A stretch of 64,000 bases of DNA. Source: Dryocola boscaweniae. GTDB lineage: Bacteria; Pseudomonadota; Gammaproteobacteria; Enterobacterales; Enterobacteriaceae. The number at the start of each line of letters is the position of its first letter. Within the stretch, counting starts at the first letter, position 1. Positions 7,551 to 15,215 of this stretch are shown here, piece after piece. The position numbers and the translations under genes were made by a program. Location: NCBI RefSeq assembly GCF_025215095.1, contig NZ_JALHAP010000068.1, positions 1 through 64,000 on the forward strand, read 5' to 3'. The notes under the pieces were generated by a model. The model had not been told where the DNA came from. It ran no database searches and saw only the letters and a program-made list of their open reading frames with translations.

Positions 7551-8381
7551 TTGTTCGCTTTTTTACGCCCTGTATTTATCTCTTTGTTGCCGCCTGCACC
7601 CGTTTTCTCCCGGTGCATGGCGGGATTTTTTATTCTGCTGCTTTTGAGTTTTTCTGTTAGCGCCTCCCCCGTTAAGAAAAACAAAAAGCCGATTAAAAAT
7701 CGGACGGTTGCTACACAGCCGCAGAATAAAGAAGCCCGCGATCGGATGCTTAATCGCGCGAAGCTCCTCGCAAAAAAGAAAAAAAGCCTGAAAGTTGTGC
7801 CGCTAACGCCTGAGCAGAAGCGTCGCGAAGCGGCCCAAAAACTTGCCCTGCGTCAGCAAAATCGCCAGCAACTGGCAATGCATAGCCGCTGGAAACCGGG
7901 TTATTTCGGCAGCTCCGACAGGTTATTGCTGTTACAAACCGAAGAGCTGATGGCCGAAATGGTTAGTCCGCGCGTCGAATCAACTCTGCACAAAGTCGTC
8001 CATCGTCTTAAGCAACAGCTTGGTAAACCCTATGTCTGGGGCGGGCAAACTCCTTCCCAGGGCTTCGACTGCAGCGGCCTGATTTACTATGTCTACAATC
8101 AGCTACTGAGCCGTAAACTGCCACGCACCGCCAACGGCATGTTCCAGGACCGCGGGCTTAAGCATGTGCCTAAAGAAGCGTTACGCCGTGGCGATCTGAT
8201 ATTTTTCCAGATTAAATCACGCGATAAAGCCGATCACGTTGGGGTGTATTTAGGAGAAGGGCAATTTATTGAGGCGCCGCGCACCGGTCTGAATATTCGC
8301 ATCAGCCAGTTCGAAGACGACTACTGGCAGGATCATTATCTGGGAGCCAAAAGGGTTATTACGGAAGAGTCGGTTTTATAA
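7551..8381 (+). CDS. Secreted NlpC/P60 family peptidase, YafL-like
   Basis: Predicted cell-wall endopeptidase. The C-terminal NlpC/P60 domain (about residues 150-265) has the catalytic Cys174 in GFDCSGLIYYVYNQ and His229 in ADHVGVYLG. The third catalytic position, often His, Asn or Gln, is Glu241 (FIEAPRTG). A hydrophobic export signal (about 24-39) precedes a basic, Lys/Gln-rich linker. The TTG start at 7551 gives 276 residues; an ATG at 7617 (254 residues) is possible but lacks a ribosome site. It follows lafU by 28 bases. E. coli K-12 has an NlpC/P60 gene, yafL, near its Flag-2 remnant, so a link to lateral flagella is plausible but unproven. Confidence 0.8.
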   Translation: MFAFLRPVFISLLPPAPVFSRCMAGFFILLLLSFSVSASPVKKNKKPIKNRTVATQPQNKEARDRMLNRAKLLAKKKKSLKVVPLTPEQKRREAAQKLALRQQNRQQLAMHSRWKPGYFGSSDRLLLLQTEELMAEMVSPRVESTLHKVVHRLKQQLGKPYVWGGQTPSQGFDCSGLIYYVYNQLLSRKLPRTANGMFQDRGLKHVPKEALRRGDLIFFQIKSRDKADHVGVYLGEGQFIEAPRTGLNIRISQFEDDYWQDHYLGAKRVITEESVL

Positions 8382-8400
8382 TCCACCGATACCAAAATCA

Positions 8401-8428
8401 GGGTGAACGGGAATTCCGCCGTTCACCC
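8401..8428. terminator. Hairpin between convergent nlpC-like gene and rnk
   Basis: A 10-bp perfect stem (8401-8410 with 8419-8428, eight-base loop) lies between the stops of two convergent genes. Read leftward it is followed by TGATTTTGG, a weak T-tract. It probably works as a terminator for rnk and perhaps for both genes. Confidence 0.5.
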
Positions 8429-8487
8429 ATATGCATGGCTAATTATGTTATGTGTCTGCGGCACATTCGCTGCGCAAGGGGCGGGCC

Positions 8488-8898
8488 TTAACGATGGAAT
8501 TCGCCGGCCGCCTCCGGCTGAAACTCTAACCCCAGCACTTCGAGATGGGTCTGGTTACCGTTCGGCAACGTCCAGTCAATGGAATCTCCTACGCGCAACC
8601 CCAGCAGTGCAGCACCTACCGGCGCCATCACGGACAGTTGGTTATCGCTGTCCGTCAGACTGGCTGGGTAAACCAGCGTGCGCACGTGCACTTCTGCGGA
8701 TGTCAGATCGCGGAATTTTACGCGGCTGTTCATGGTGACCACATCCGCAGGGATGTTTTCCGGGCTGCACATCTCGGCACGGTCCAGCTCTGCGTTCAGC
8801 GCCTGCGCCACCGGAAGGGTAGCGTACTGCGGCTGTTCCAGCAGGCGGTCGAGACGCTCGGCATCGAGGTCGTTAATGATGATGGCAGGTCTGGACAT
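8488..8898 (-). CDS. rnk: Regulator of nucleoside diphosphate kinase, Rnk
   Basis: Rnk is a small GreA/GreB-fold protein that binds RNA polymerase; it was named for affecting nucleoside diphosphate kinase levels. The ATG at 8898, with GGAGAG upstream, gives 136 residues, the E. coli length, beginning [19 protein letters not shown]. An N-terminal coiled coil and a C-terminal FKBP-like domain (about 55-130, with [16 protein letters not shown]) are visible. In E. coli rnk lies next to rna; here about 15.7 kb separates them. Confidence 0.95.
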   Translation of the reverse strand: MSRPAIIINDLDAERLDRLLEQPQYATLPVAQALNAELDRAEMCSPENIPADVVTMNSRVKFRDLTSAEVHVRTLVYPASLTDSDNQLSVMAPVGAALLGLRVGDSIDWTLPNGNQTHLEVLGLEFQPEAAGEFHR

Positions 8899-8959
8899 AA
8901 TTCTCTCCGTGTAAAAAACAGGCACTCATGTGCGTGGCTTAGAAACCGTACAAAGAAAA

Positions 8960-9150
8960 ACCCTCACCGTAAACGGTGAGGGTCGAGACTGATGACAAAC
9001 CTCCCGGCGTCACAAACTAAAGGAGGTCGTCATTTAAAAAACAAGGAAAATCACTTCGTTGATTTTCGGCTGATCAACCACAAAGAAGGAAAAACCACGC
9101 TTTTTCCTTCTTTGTCAAAAAACTGAACCCTCACCGTAAACGATGAGGGT
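8960..9150 (-). repeat. Terminator-flanked structured repeat, copy A
   Basis: A 143-bp core (8984-9126) lies between two 24-bp hairpin repeats (8960-8983 and 9127-9150) that differ at one base. Read leftward, the distal hairpin is followed by TTTTTCTTT and is a real terminator, whereas the proximal one is not. The core has three hairpins: CCTCC/GGAGG with a 17-base loop (9000-9025), AAAATCA/TGATTTT (9047-9066) and a long AAAGAAGGAAAAA stem with a CCACG loop (9082-9113). A second copy with a different flanking hairpin is at 63801-63982. It lies downstream of the gluconate permease gene. I do not recognise it as a named element. Confidence 0.8.
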
Positions 9151-9192
9151 CTGGTCTTTACCGATGATACTTAGCTTAACCCCTGGTTAAAA

Positions 9193-9206
9193 GTGACCGG
9201 GGTCAC
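9193..9206. repeat. GTGACC/GGTCAC palindrome after the gluconate permease gene
   Basis: Positions 9193-9198 and 9201-9206 form a 6-bp inverted repeat around GG, about 20 bases after the stop of the leftward permease gene. It could be a weak stem in the 3' untranslated region; there is no T-tract. Function unknown. Confidence 0.3.
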
Positions 9207-9226
9207 AAACATCTACCACCAGGTGA

Positions 9227-10603
9227 TTACAGGATGATACTGCCTGCCAGCGCAAACAGGAAGGCGATAGTGCCGATTAGGGTTTCCATTACCGTCCAGG
9301 TTTTCAGCGTGGTCTTCTCGTCCATCTCAAGGAAGCGGCCCACCAGCCAGAAGCCGGAGTCGTTAACGTGAGACAGTACGGTCGCGCCGCCGGCAATCGC
9401 GATGACGATAAAGCACAGATCGAACTGGCTCAGGCCGGTCGTCGCGGCAACCATCGGTGAAACCAGCGCGGCGGTAGTTGTCAGCGCAACCGTGGCAGAA
9501 CCCTGGGCTACACGCAGAGCGGTAGAGATAACAAAGGCGGCAACGATAACCGGCATACCCGTATTGGACAGTACGCCCGCCAGCGCATCGCCAATGCCGC
9601 TTGCACGCAGAACGCCGCCGAACATACCGCCCGCGCCGGTCACCAGGATAATGCCGCAGATCGGGCCGAGCGCGCCGTCGCACACTTTTTCCAGGTGCTT
9701 GCGAGTATGGTTGCGGCTAAAGACCATCAGCGCAAAGAAGACGGTGATCAGCAGCGCGATAGGGGTTTTACCCAGCATACGCAGTAACTGAACGACGGTA
9801 TTATCGGCGCTTACCCAGCCCAGAACAGTCGCGGTGTTCAGGCCAGTGTCGAGGAAGATCAGCACCAGCGGCATCAGCAGGATAGACAACACCATGCCAA
9901 ACGACGGCGGCTGATGGTTAGGATCGGCTTCTACCGAGCCCAGGAAAGACGAAGGCAGCGGAATATTGAATTTTTTACCCGCGTACAGGCCGTACAGATA
10001 GGCGCCTAAATACCAGGTCGGCAGCGCGATAATCAGACCAACGACCACCAGCAGGCCGATGTTAGCGCCCAGCAGTTCACTGGCGGCAACCGGCCCTGGA
10101 TGTGGTGGAACCAGCGCGTGCATAACGGCAAAAGCACCCGCTGCCGGGAAGGCGTATTTCAGCGTGGAACCGCCAAACTGTTTCGCCACGCTGAAGATTA
10201 TCGGCAGCATTACTACCAGTCCGGCGTCAAAGAAGATTGGGAAGCCGAACAGTAACGACGCAATACCCAGAGCGAAAGGCGCGCGTTGCGGGCCAAATTT
10301 ACCGATGAGCGTATCCGCCAGCACCTTCGCCCCGCCGGAAATTTCCAGCAGGCGGCCAATCATCGCGCCAAGACCGACCAGCAGAGCAACGCCCGCCAGC
10401 GTGCCGCCAAAACCGGTCAGCAGCGTCGGCACAACTTTATCAAACGGCACGCCGGTGACCAGGGCCACGGCAATGCTCACCAGAGTTAAAGCTAAAAAAG
10501 CATGCACCTTAAAGCGCATGATAAGTAAGAGCAGGAGAATGACTGCACAGGCTGCGATTCCCAGCAGAGTTCCTGCGCCGTAACTAGCTGTCATTTCGGT
10601 CAT
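9227..10603 (-). CDS. GntP-family gluconate:proton symporter
   Basis: Inner-membrane permease of the gluconate transporter (GntP) family, 458 residues with about 12-14 hydrophobic segments. Family features visible include VPPHPGPVAASELLGANIG and the C-terminal SHVNDSGFWLVGRF block, which matches the HVNDPGFW motif of GntT and its relatives. The ATG at 10603 has GAGGATAA upstream. The upstream region carries two tandem GntR/IdnR-type operators, so gluconate induction is likely. It may feed the Entner-Doudoroff or ketogluconate pathways; the ketogluconate genes about 10 kb to the right fit this. Which E. coli paralogue (GntP, GntT or IdnT) is closest cannot be settled by eye. Confidence 0.85.
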   Translation of the reverse strand: MTEMTASYGAGTLLGIAACAVILLLLLIMRFKVHAFLALTLVSIAVALVTGVPFDKVVPTLLTGFGGTLAGVALLVGLGAMIGRLLEISGGAKVLADTLIGKFGPQRAPFALGIASLLFGFPIFFDAGLVVMLPIIFSVAKQFGGSTLKYAFPAAGAFAVMHALVPPHPGPVAASELLGANIGLLVVVGLIIALPTWYLGAYLYGLYAGKKFNIPLPSSFLGSVEADPNHQPPSFGMVLSILLMPLVLIFLDTGLNTATVLGWVSADNTVVQLLRMLGKTPIALLITVFFALMVFSRNHTRKHLEKVCDGALGPICGIILVTGAGGMFGGVLRASGIGDALAGVLSNTGMPVIVAAFVISTALRVAQGSATVALTTTAALVSPMVAATTGLSQFDLCFIVIAIAGGATVLSHVNDSGFWLVGRFLEMDEKTTLKTWTVMETLIGTIAFLFALAGSIIL

Positions 10604-10665
10604 AATAATTATCCTCGGGCCGAATCTTCAGGTGAAAAGCTATTAAGCATAATTCACGCCTTTTC

Positions 10666-10694
10666 TGATACCGGTAACATGATATCGGTAACAT
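10666..10694. promoter_or_regulatory. Tandem GntR/IdnR-type operators
   Basis: TGATACCGGTAACAT (10666-10680) and TGATATCGGTAACAT (10680-10694) are direct repeats differing at one base. Each is the reverse complement of the gluconate operator form ATGTTACCG-TATCA known from the gnt and idn regulons of E. coli. They lie about 65-90 bases upstream of the permease start, between it and the divergent hydrolase gene. Confidence 0.75.
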
Positions 10695-10892
10695 TGCCGA
10701 TTCGGGAACGGGGCCAGTCGTATTTGTTAACATTTTGCGAGCAGGGTCAAACAATCGAAATAAACCGCCCGGAATGAGATCCAGCGAATTGCTCATCGTA
10801 AATAAACCTGCCAGGCGACAGATTTGCATTACCCTTTATGGGCACATCTCGCTTGCGTGCTAACCGCGGTTTTCACCTGTTCAGGAGATATC

Positions 10893-11723
10893 ATGAGCCA
10901 TTACGACAAACTCACGTTAAAAGACGGCAGCTCGCTCTATTTTAAAGACTGGGGCGAAGGGCAGCCGGTGGTTTTCAGCCACGGCTGGCCGTTAACGGCA
11001 GATGCTTTTGAAGATCAGATGTTTTTTCTTGGGCAGAACGGCTTTCGGGTCATTGCCCACGACAGGCGCGGGCATGGCCGCTCATCCCAGACCTGGGAAG
11101 GCAATCACATGGATCAGTACGCTGACGATTTAGCGGAGCTGACGGCGCACCTGAACCTGAAAGATGCGGTGCATGTCGGGCATTCCACCGGCGGCGGAGA
11201 AGTGGCGCGCTACATAGGTCGCCACGGCACCAGCCGTGTGGCAAAAGCGGTTTTGATCGCAGCCGTCCCGCCGATTATGATCAAAACGGACTTTAATCCG
11301 AACGGTGTACCTGAAGATGTGTTTGACGGTATCCGTGAAGGCGTGCGCGCCAGGCGCGCAGATTTTTTCAAAGAGCTGACGATGGCGTTTTATGGCTACA
11401 ACCGCCCCGGGGCGAAAATCTCCGAAGGCGTCAGAGAAAGCTTTGTTGCGCAGGGCATGCAGGGCGGCATCAAAGCGCTATATGACTGCATCAAAGCATT
11501 CTCGGAAACCGATCTGCGTGAAGATTTGAAGAAAATGACCATTCCCACGCTTGTTATCCACGGCGACGACGACCAGATAGTCCCGTTCGAAACCTGCGGG
11601 AAAGCCACGGCTCGGATGCTGCCGGACTCACAGTTCAACGTTTACGAGGGCGGCTCCCACGGGATTTGCACCACCGAGAAAGATCGTATAAATGCTGATT
11701 TGCTGGCGTTTTTGCAAAGCTAA
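10893..11723 (+). CDS. Alpha/beta-hydrolase, non-heme chloroperoxidase/esterase type
   Basis: Cytoplasmic alpha/beta-fold hydrolase of the chloroperoxidase-like esterase family, 276 residues. The nucleophile elbow is GHSTGG with Ser98; the acid is probably Asp227 in GDDDQIVP and the base His256 in [11 protein letters not shown]. The oxyanion region HGWPLTAD is near residue 30. The ATG at 10893 has AGGAG six bases upstream; an upstream in-frame ATG at 10824 lacks one. It is divergent from the gluconate permease and ends at a strong terminator. Such enzymes act on esters and show incidental perhydrolase activity; the natural substrate is unknown. Confidence 0.85.
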   Translation: MSHYDKLTLKDGSSLYFKDWGEGQPVVFSHGWPLTADAFEDQMFFLGQNGFRVIAHDRRGHGRSSQTWEGNHMDQYADDLAELTAHLNLKDAVHVGHSTGGGEVARYIGRHGTSRVAKAVLIAAVPPIMIKTDFNPNGVPEDVFDGIREGVRARRADFFKELTMAFYGYNRPGAKISEGVRESFVAQGMQGGIKALYDCIKAFSETDLREDLKKMTIPTLVIHGDDDQIVPFETCGKATARMLPDSQFNVYEGGSHGICTTEKDRINADLLAFLQS

Positions 11724-11724
11724 T

Positions 11725-11759
11725 AAAAAGGCGGGTAACCCAGGCTTGCCCGCCTTTTT
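11725..11759. terminator. Bidirectional terminator
   Basis: AAAAAGGCGGG (11725-11735) pairs with CCCGCCTTTTT (11749-11759), giving an A/T-flanked GC stem that works in both directions. It ends the rightward hydrolase gene and the leftward 51-codon gene, whose stop is at 11761. Confidence 0.9.
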
Positions 11760-11760
11760 A

Positions 11761-11916
11761 TCACAGGTCCTTACCCGCCACCGGCAGCATAATCTCCCGT
11801 AAAATCTCATAACGCTGCTGCGGCGAAAGCCAGACCGCACCCAGCAGCTTCCGTTTTTTACCTTCCCGTTCAAACTGTGCTTTTAGCTCTAACAGATAGC
11901 GTTTAGTTGTGCTCAT
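11761..11916 (-). CDS. Small protein of unknown function (51 aa)
   Basis: A 51-codon frame with a strong ribosome site (AGGAGGT, seven bases before the ATG at 11916) and a terminator right after its stop, so it is probably a real single gene. The product (MSTTKRYLLELKAQFEREG...) is basic and predicted to be mostly helical, with no signal peptide, Cys or membrane segment. The central GAVWLSPQQRYEILREIM may be a helix-turn-helix-like or coiled segment. I do not recognise a family. Confidence 0.6.
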   Translation of the reverse strand: MSTTKRYLLELKAQFEREGKKRKLLGAVWLSPQQRYEILREIMLPVAGKDL

Positions 11917-11970
11917 GATGACCTCCTCAGGCGATACAAAAAGCCTAACTTCATAAACACGGAACAAAAA

Positions 11971-11996
11971 CTGAAGTCATGGTTTTTATACTTCAG
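11971..11996. promoter_or_regulatory. Inverted repeat between divergent small gene and sugar ABC operon
   Basis: CTGAAGT (11971-11977) and ACTTCAG (11990-11996) are perfect 7-bp inverted repeats with a 12-base AT-rich spacer. A second 10-bp palindrome, GCAAGCTTGC, lies at 12090-12099. Either could be an operator controlling the sugar transporter operon; no dedicated regulator gene is adjacent. Confidence 0.3.
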
Positions 11997-12184
11997 TATT
12001 TATTCGGCTACATAGCGCGTTCCGGCCAAAAGCGAAAGAAAAAAGGTATATCCGTGCAGTAGCTCCAGATTTTGCACAAAGATTAGGCTGCAAGCTTGCC
12101 GCTGGGTCAGATCGTTAACTAACGTTTTGGATGGCATGGTTATTTTTACGCCACCCTTGGTTACGTCTGACAGAAGAGGACAAA

Positions 12185-13450
12185 ATGAAAAAGCTGACGT
12201 TAAGTCTTATTACCTTAGCGCTTGCGGGCGTCACCAACGCCGCGCTCGCCGATACCCTGCGTATGGAATGCCCGATTTCGCCCGGCGGTAAGGAATACTG
12301 CAACTACGTCAAAGACCGTTTCGAAAAGCAGACCAACAACAAGCTGGAATTTATCGAATTCCCGGCGGCCTCTGACGAAAAACTGGCGCTGCTCCAGCAG
12401 TTGTTCGCCGCCAAAGATGAAAAAGCGGTGGATTTGTTCCAGTCCGACACCATCTGGGTGGGGCTGCTTGATAAGCAAACGCTGGATTTAACCGACGCGG
12501 TTGGGGATATGAAAGACGACTTCTTCCCCGGCCCGTGGGCGAACGACACGGTGAACGGGAAAGTGAAAGCGATCCCGGCTTATCTGGATACCGGCGTGCT
12601 TTATTACCGCAAAGATCTGCTGGAAAAATACAACGAACAGCCGCCGAAAACCTGGGAAGACCTGACGCGCATCGCCACTAAAGTTCAGGAAGAAGAGCGC
12701 AAGGCCGGACATAAGAACTTCTGGGGGATGATCTTCCAGGGTAAATCGTATGAAGGGTTAACCTGTAACGCGCTGGAGTGGATTGATTCCTACGGCGGCG
12801 GCACCTTTATCGACGAAAAAGGGAACGTGACCGTAAACAATCCTAAGGCCGCAGCGGCGCTGGATATGGTCGCGGGCTGGATTGGCAAAATCACGCCGAA
12901 GGGAGCGCTTGGCTATAAAGAAGAAGAGTCCCGCGCCGTGTTCCAGAACGGCGACGCGCTGTTTATGCGCAACTGGCCTTATGCTTATCTGCTCTCGCAG
13001 GGCGCGGACAGCCCTCTGAAAGGCAAAGTGGGCGTGGCCCCGCTGCCTGCCGGGCCGGATGGCAAATCTGCCAACGCCCTGGGCGGCTGGCAATGGTCAG
13101 TTAACGCCAATACCAAAAACAAAGATGCGGCTATCGCCTTGCTGAAAATCCTCACCGACGCCGATTCGCAAAAAATGCAGTTGAAATACCTTGGCTTCGC
13201 TCCGACGCGTTCCGCGCTGTATGAAGACAAGGCCGTGCTGGAAACCGCGCCGCATCTGACGATGTTCAAAGAGATCTTCGCCAATGCGGTGCCACGCCCG
13301 GCCACGGTGACCAAAAGCCAGTATCCGCGCGTCTCGAACGCTATTTTTAACGTGACCTTCAAAGTGCTCAACGGCGCCAGCGACGGGAAAGCTGCCGTTG
13401 CGGATCTGCAAAAACGCCTGGAACGCGTGAAAGGTAAGGACTGGCGCTAA
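12185..13450 (+). CDS. Sugar ABC transporter, periplasmic substrate-binding protein (alpha-glucoside type)
   Basis: Extracellular solute-binding protein of the family-1 (maltose/trehalose) group, 421 residues. A Sec signal peptide (about 1-23, MKKLTLSLITLALAGVTNAALA) is followed by the mature domain with FPAASDEKLALLQQLFAAKD and the PAYLDTGVLYYRKDLLEKY hinge typical of ThuE/AglE-like proteins. The ATG at 12185 has GAGGAC upstream; an earlier in-frame ATG would spoil the signal peptide. It heads an operon of two permeases, an ATPase and two GH13 glucosidases, so an alpha-linked gluco-disaccharide is the likely ligand. Palatinose/trehalulose transporters of Erwinia have the same layout. Confidence 0.88.
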   Translation: MKKLTLSLITLALAGVTNAALADTLRMECPISPGGKEYCNYVKDRFEKQTNNKLEFIEFPAASDEKLALLQQLFAAKDEKAVDLFQSDTIWVGLLDKQTLDLTDAVGDMKDDFFPGPWANDTVNGKVKAIPAYLDTGVLYYRKDLLEKYNEQPPKTWEDLTRIATKVQEEERKAGHKNFWGMIFQGKSYEGLTCNALEWIDSYGGGTFIDEKGNVTVNNPKAAAALDMVAGWIGKITPKGALGYKEEESRAVFQNGDALFMRNWPYAYLLSQGADSPLKGKVGVAPLPAGPDGKSANALGGWQWSVNANTKNKDAAIALLKILTDADSQKMQLKYLGFAPTRSALYEDKAVLETAPHLTMFKEIFANAVPRPATVTKSQYPRVSNAIFNVTFKVLNGASDGKAAVADLQKRLERVKGKDWR

Positions 13451-14368
13451 TTGGCACATCTCGGCTATCAACAGCGGCGCCGCCGTATCGCATGGATACT
13501 GGTGGCTCCCGCACTTGTCTTACTTGCACTGGCGGCGGGCTGGCCGCTGGTGCGTACCTTCTTTTTCAGCTTCACCAATGCGATGCTCGATAACCCGTCC
13601 GAGTATGAAATGGTGGGGCTTGCGAACTACTACGCCAGTAACGGCGGCGATAGCAGCGGCGTGCTGGTTGATTCGCTCTGGTGGCAGGCGGTGGGCAACA
13701 CGCTGTGGTTTACCGTGATGTCGGTTGGCCTTGAGCTATTGTTCGGCATGCTGCTGGCGCTGCTGATGAACCAGAAGTTTCGCGGCCAGGGGCTGGTGCG
13801 CACCGCTATCCTGGTGCCCTGGGCTATTCCGACCATTGTAAGCGCCAAAATGTGGGGCTGGATGTTCCACGATCAGTACGGCGTGGTGAACGATCTGCTG
13901 GCGAAAATCTTTGGCTACCAGGCGCATCTGGCGTGGATTGCCGAGCCGTCGCTTTCCATGTGGGCGGTAGTGATCGCCGACGTCTGGAAAACCACGCCGT
14001 TTATGGCGCTGATGCTGCTGGCGGCGCTGCAGCTTATCCCTAACGATCTCTACGAGGCGGCGCGGGTGGATGGCGCGAGCGCGTGGCAAAGATTCAAGCG
14101 AATCACCCTGCCGCTGATCATGCCCGCAATGGTTGTGGCGCTGATTTTCCGCGTGATGGACGCCATGCGCATCTTCGATCTGATCTTCGTGCTGACCTCC
14201 AACAGCGAGGCGACGATGTCCGTTTCCGGCTATGCGCGCGAGCAGATCGTCTCCTATCAGGACATGGGCGTGGGATCGGCGGCGTCGGTGCTGGTGTTTA
14301 TGATGGTGGCGGGCATTGCCGCCTGCTTTATCCGCGTCTCACGCTTAAACGAGAAGGAGAAGCGGTGA
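13451..14368 (+). CDS. Sugar ABC transporter permease 1 (MalF-like)
   Basis: Inner-membrane permease, 305 residues and six predicted membrane segments, with the EAA loop YEAARVDGASAWQRFKRITLPLI (about 205-227) that contacts the ATPase. It begins with TTG immediately after the stop of the binding-protein gene, with GGTAAGGA about ten bases upstream. This tight junction suggests translational coupling. It lacks the large periplasmic domain of E. coli MalF and resembles the shorter AglF/ThuF permeases. It is followed by the second permease with overlapping TGATG. Confidence 0.88.
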   Translation: MAHLGYQQRRRRIAWILVAPALVLLALAAGWPLVRTFFFSFTNAMLDNPSEYEMVGLANYYASNGGDSSGVLVDSLWWQAVGNTLWFTVMSVGLELLFGMLLALLMNQKFRGQGLVRTAILVPWAIPTIVSAKMWGWMFHDQYGVVNDLLAKIFGYQAHLAWIAEPSLSMWAVVIADVWKTTPFMALMLLAALQLIPNDLYEAARVDGASAWQRFKRITLPLIMPAMVVALIFRVMDAMRIFDLIFVLTSNSEATMSVSGYAREQIVSYQDMGVGSAASVLVFMMVAGIAACFIRVSRLNEKEKR

Positions 14369-15213
14369 TGAAAACCACTCGTCGACAGCGTAAGTTCGCG
14401 CAAAATCTGGTGATTTATGCCGGAGCGACTTTTGCCGTGCTGTTTTGCGTGTTTCCGTTTTATTACGCGATCGTGACCTCGTTGCGCACCGGTCAGGAGC
14501 TGTTTTTGCCGGCTTATTTGCCCAGCGGTTACCACTGGCACAACTACGTGGTGGCGCTGGTGGATAACGGCATCGCCCGCAGCCTGCTGAACTCCGTGCT
14601 GGTGGCGACGATTACCGTTGGTATTTGTCTGCTGGTTTCCATCACGGCTTCTTTTGCGCTGGCGCGCGTACAGTTTCGTGGCCGTAAGTTTCTGCTGTTC
14701 ACCATTCTATGCGTTTCGATGTTTCCGCAGGTTGCGGTACTTACCGGCATGTTTGAGCTGGTGCGTTTCCTTGGGCTGTACGATTCGCTCGGCGCGCTCA
14801 TTCTTTCATACACCACGTTTTCGCTGCCGTTTACCGTCTGGGTACTAACCACTTTTATGAAGTCGATTCCGGTAGAACTGGAGGAGGCCGCGATTGTGGA
14901 CGGGGCGAAAACCTGGACCATTATCCGGCGTGTCTTCGCCCCGATTCTTGCGCCTGCGCTGGTCACCACCGGGCTGCTTGCGTTTATCGGCGCGTGGAAT
15001 GAATTCATGTTCGCGCTGACGTTCATTATTTCCGGGGATAAACGCACCGTGCCGGTGGCGATAAGCATGTTCAGCGGCGCATCAACGTTTGAACTGCCCT
15101 GGGGCAGCATTATGGCGGCCTCGGTGGTGGTGACGCTGCCGATAATCGTGCTGGTGCTTATCTTCCAGAAACGTATCGTCAGCGGCCTGACCAGCGGAGC
15201 GATTAAGGGATAA
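14368..15213 (+). CDS. Sugar ABC transporter permease 2 (MalG-like)
   Basis: Second inner-membrane permease, 281 residues with six predicted membrane segments and the EAA loop LEEAAIVDGAKTWTIIRRVF (about 165-184), followed by LLAFIGAWNEFMFALTF, typical of MalG-like proteins. I start it at the ATG at 14368, which overlaps the permease-1 stop by one base; a longer frame from 14083 would run through the previous gene. It ends two bases before the ATPase gene. Confidence 0.9.
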   Translation: MKTTRRQRKFAQNLVIYAGATFAVLFCVFPFYYAIVTSLRTGQELFLPAYLPSGYHWHNYVVALVDNGIARSLLNSVLVATITVGICLLVSITASFALARVQFRGRKFLLFTILCVSMFPQVAVLTGMFELVRFLGLYDSLGALILSYTTFSLPFTVWVLTTFMKSIPVELEEAAIVDGAKTWTIIRRVFAPILAPALVTTGLLAFIGAWNEFMFALTFIISGDKRTVPVAISMFSGASTFELPWGSIMAASVVVTLPIIVLVLIFQKRIVSGLTSGAIKG

Positions 15214-15215
15214 CT

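Noticed and set aside
9007..9034. Seven-codon mini-frames in both copies of the structured repeat (leftward MTTSFSL in A, MPSPLVL in B), as a possible leader peptide
   Set aside because: Neither has a ribosome site, and the frame lies within the conserved stem-loop whose pairing already explains the conservation. Equal length is probably a coincidence of compensating indels.
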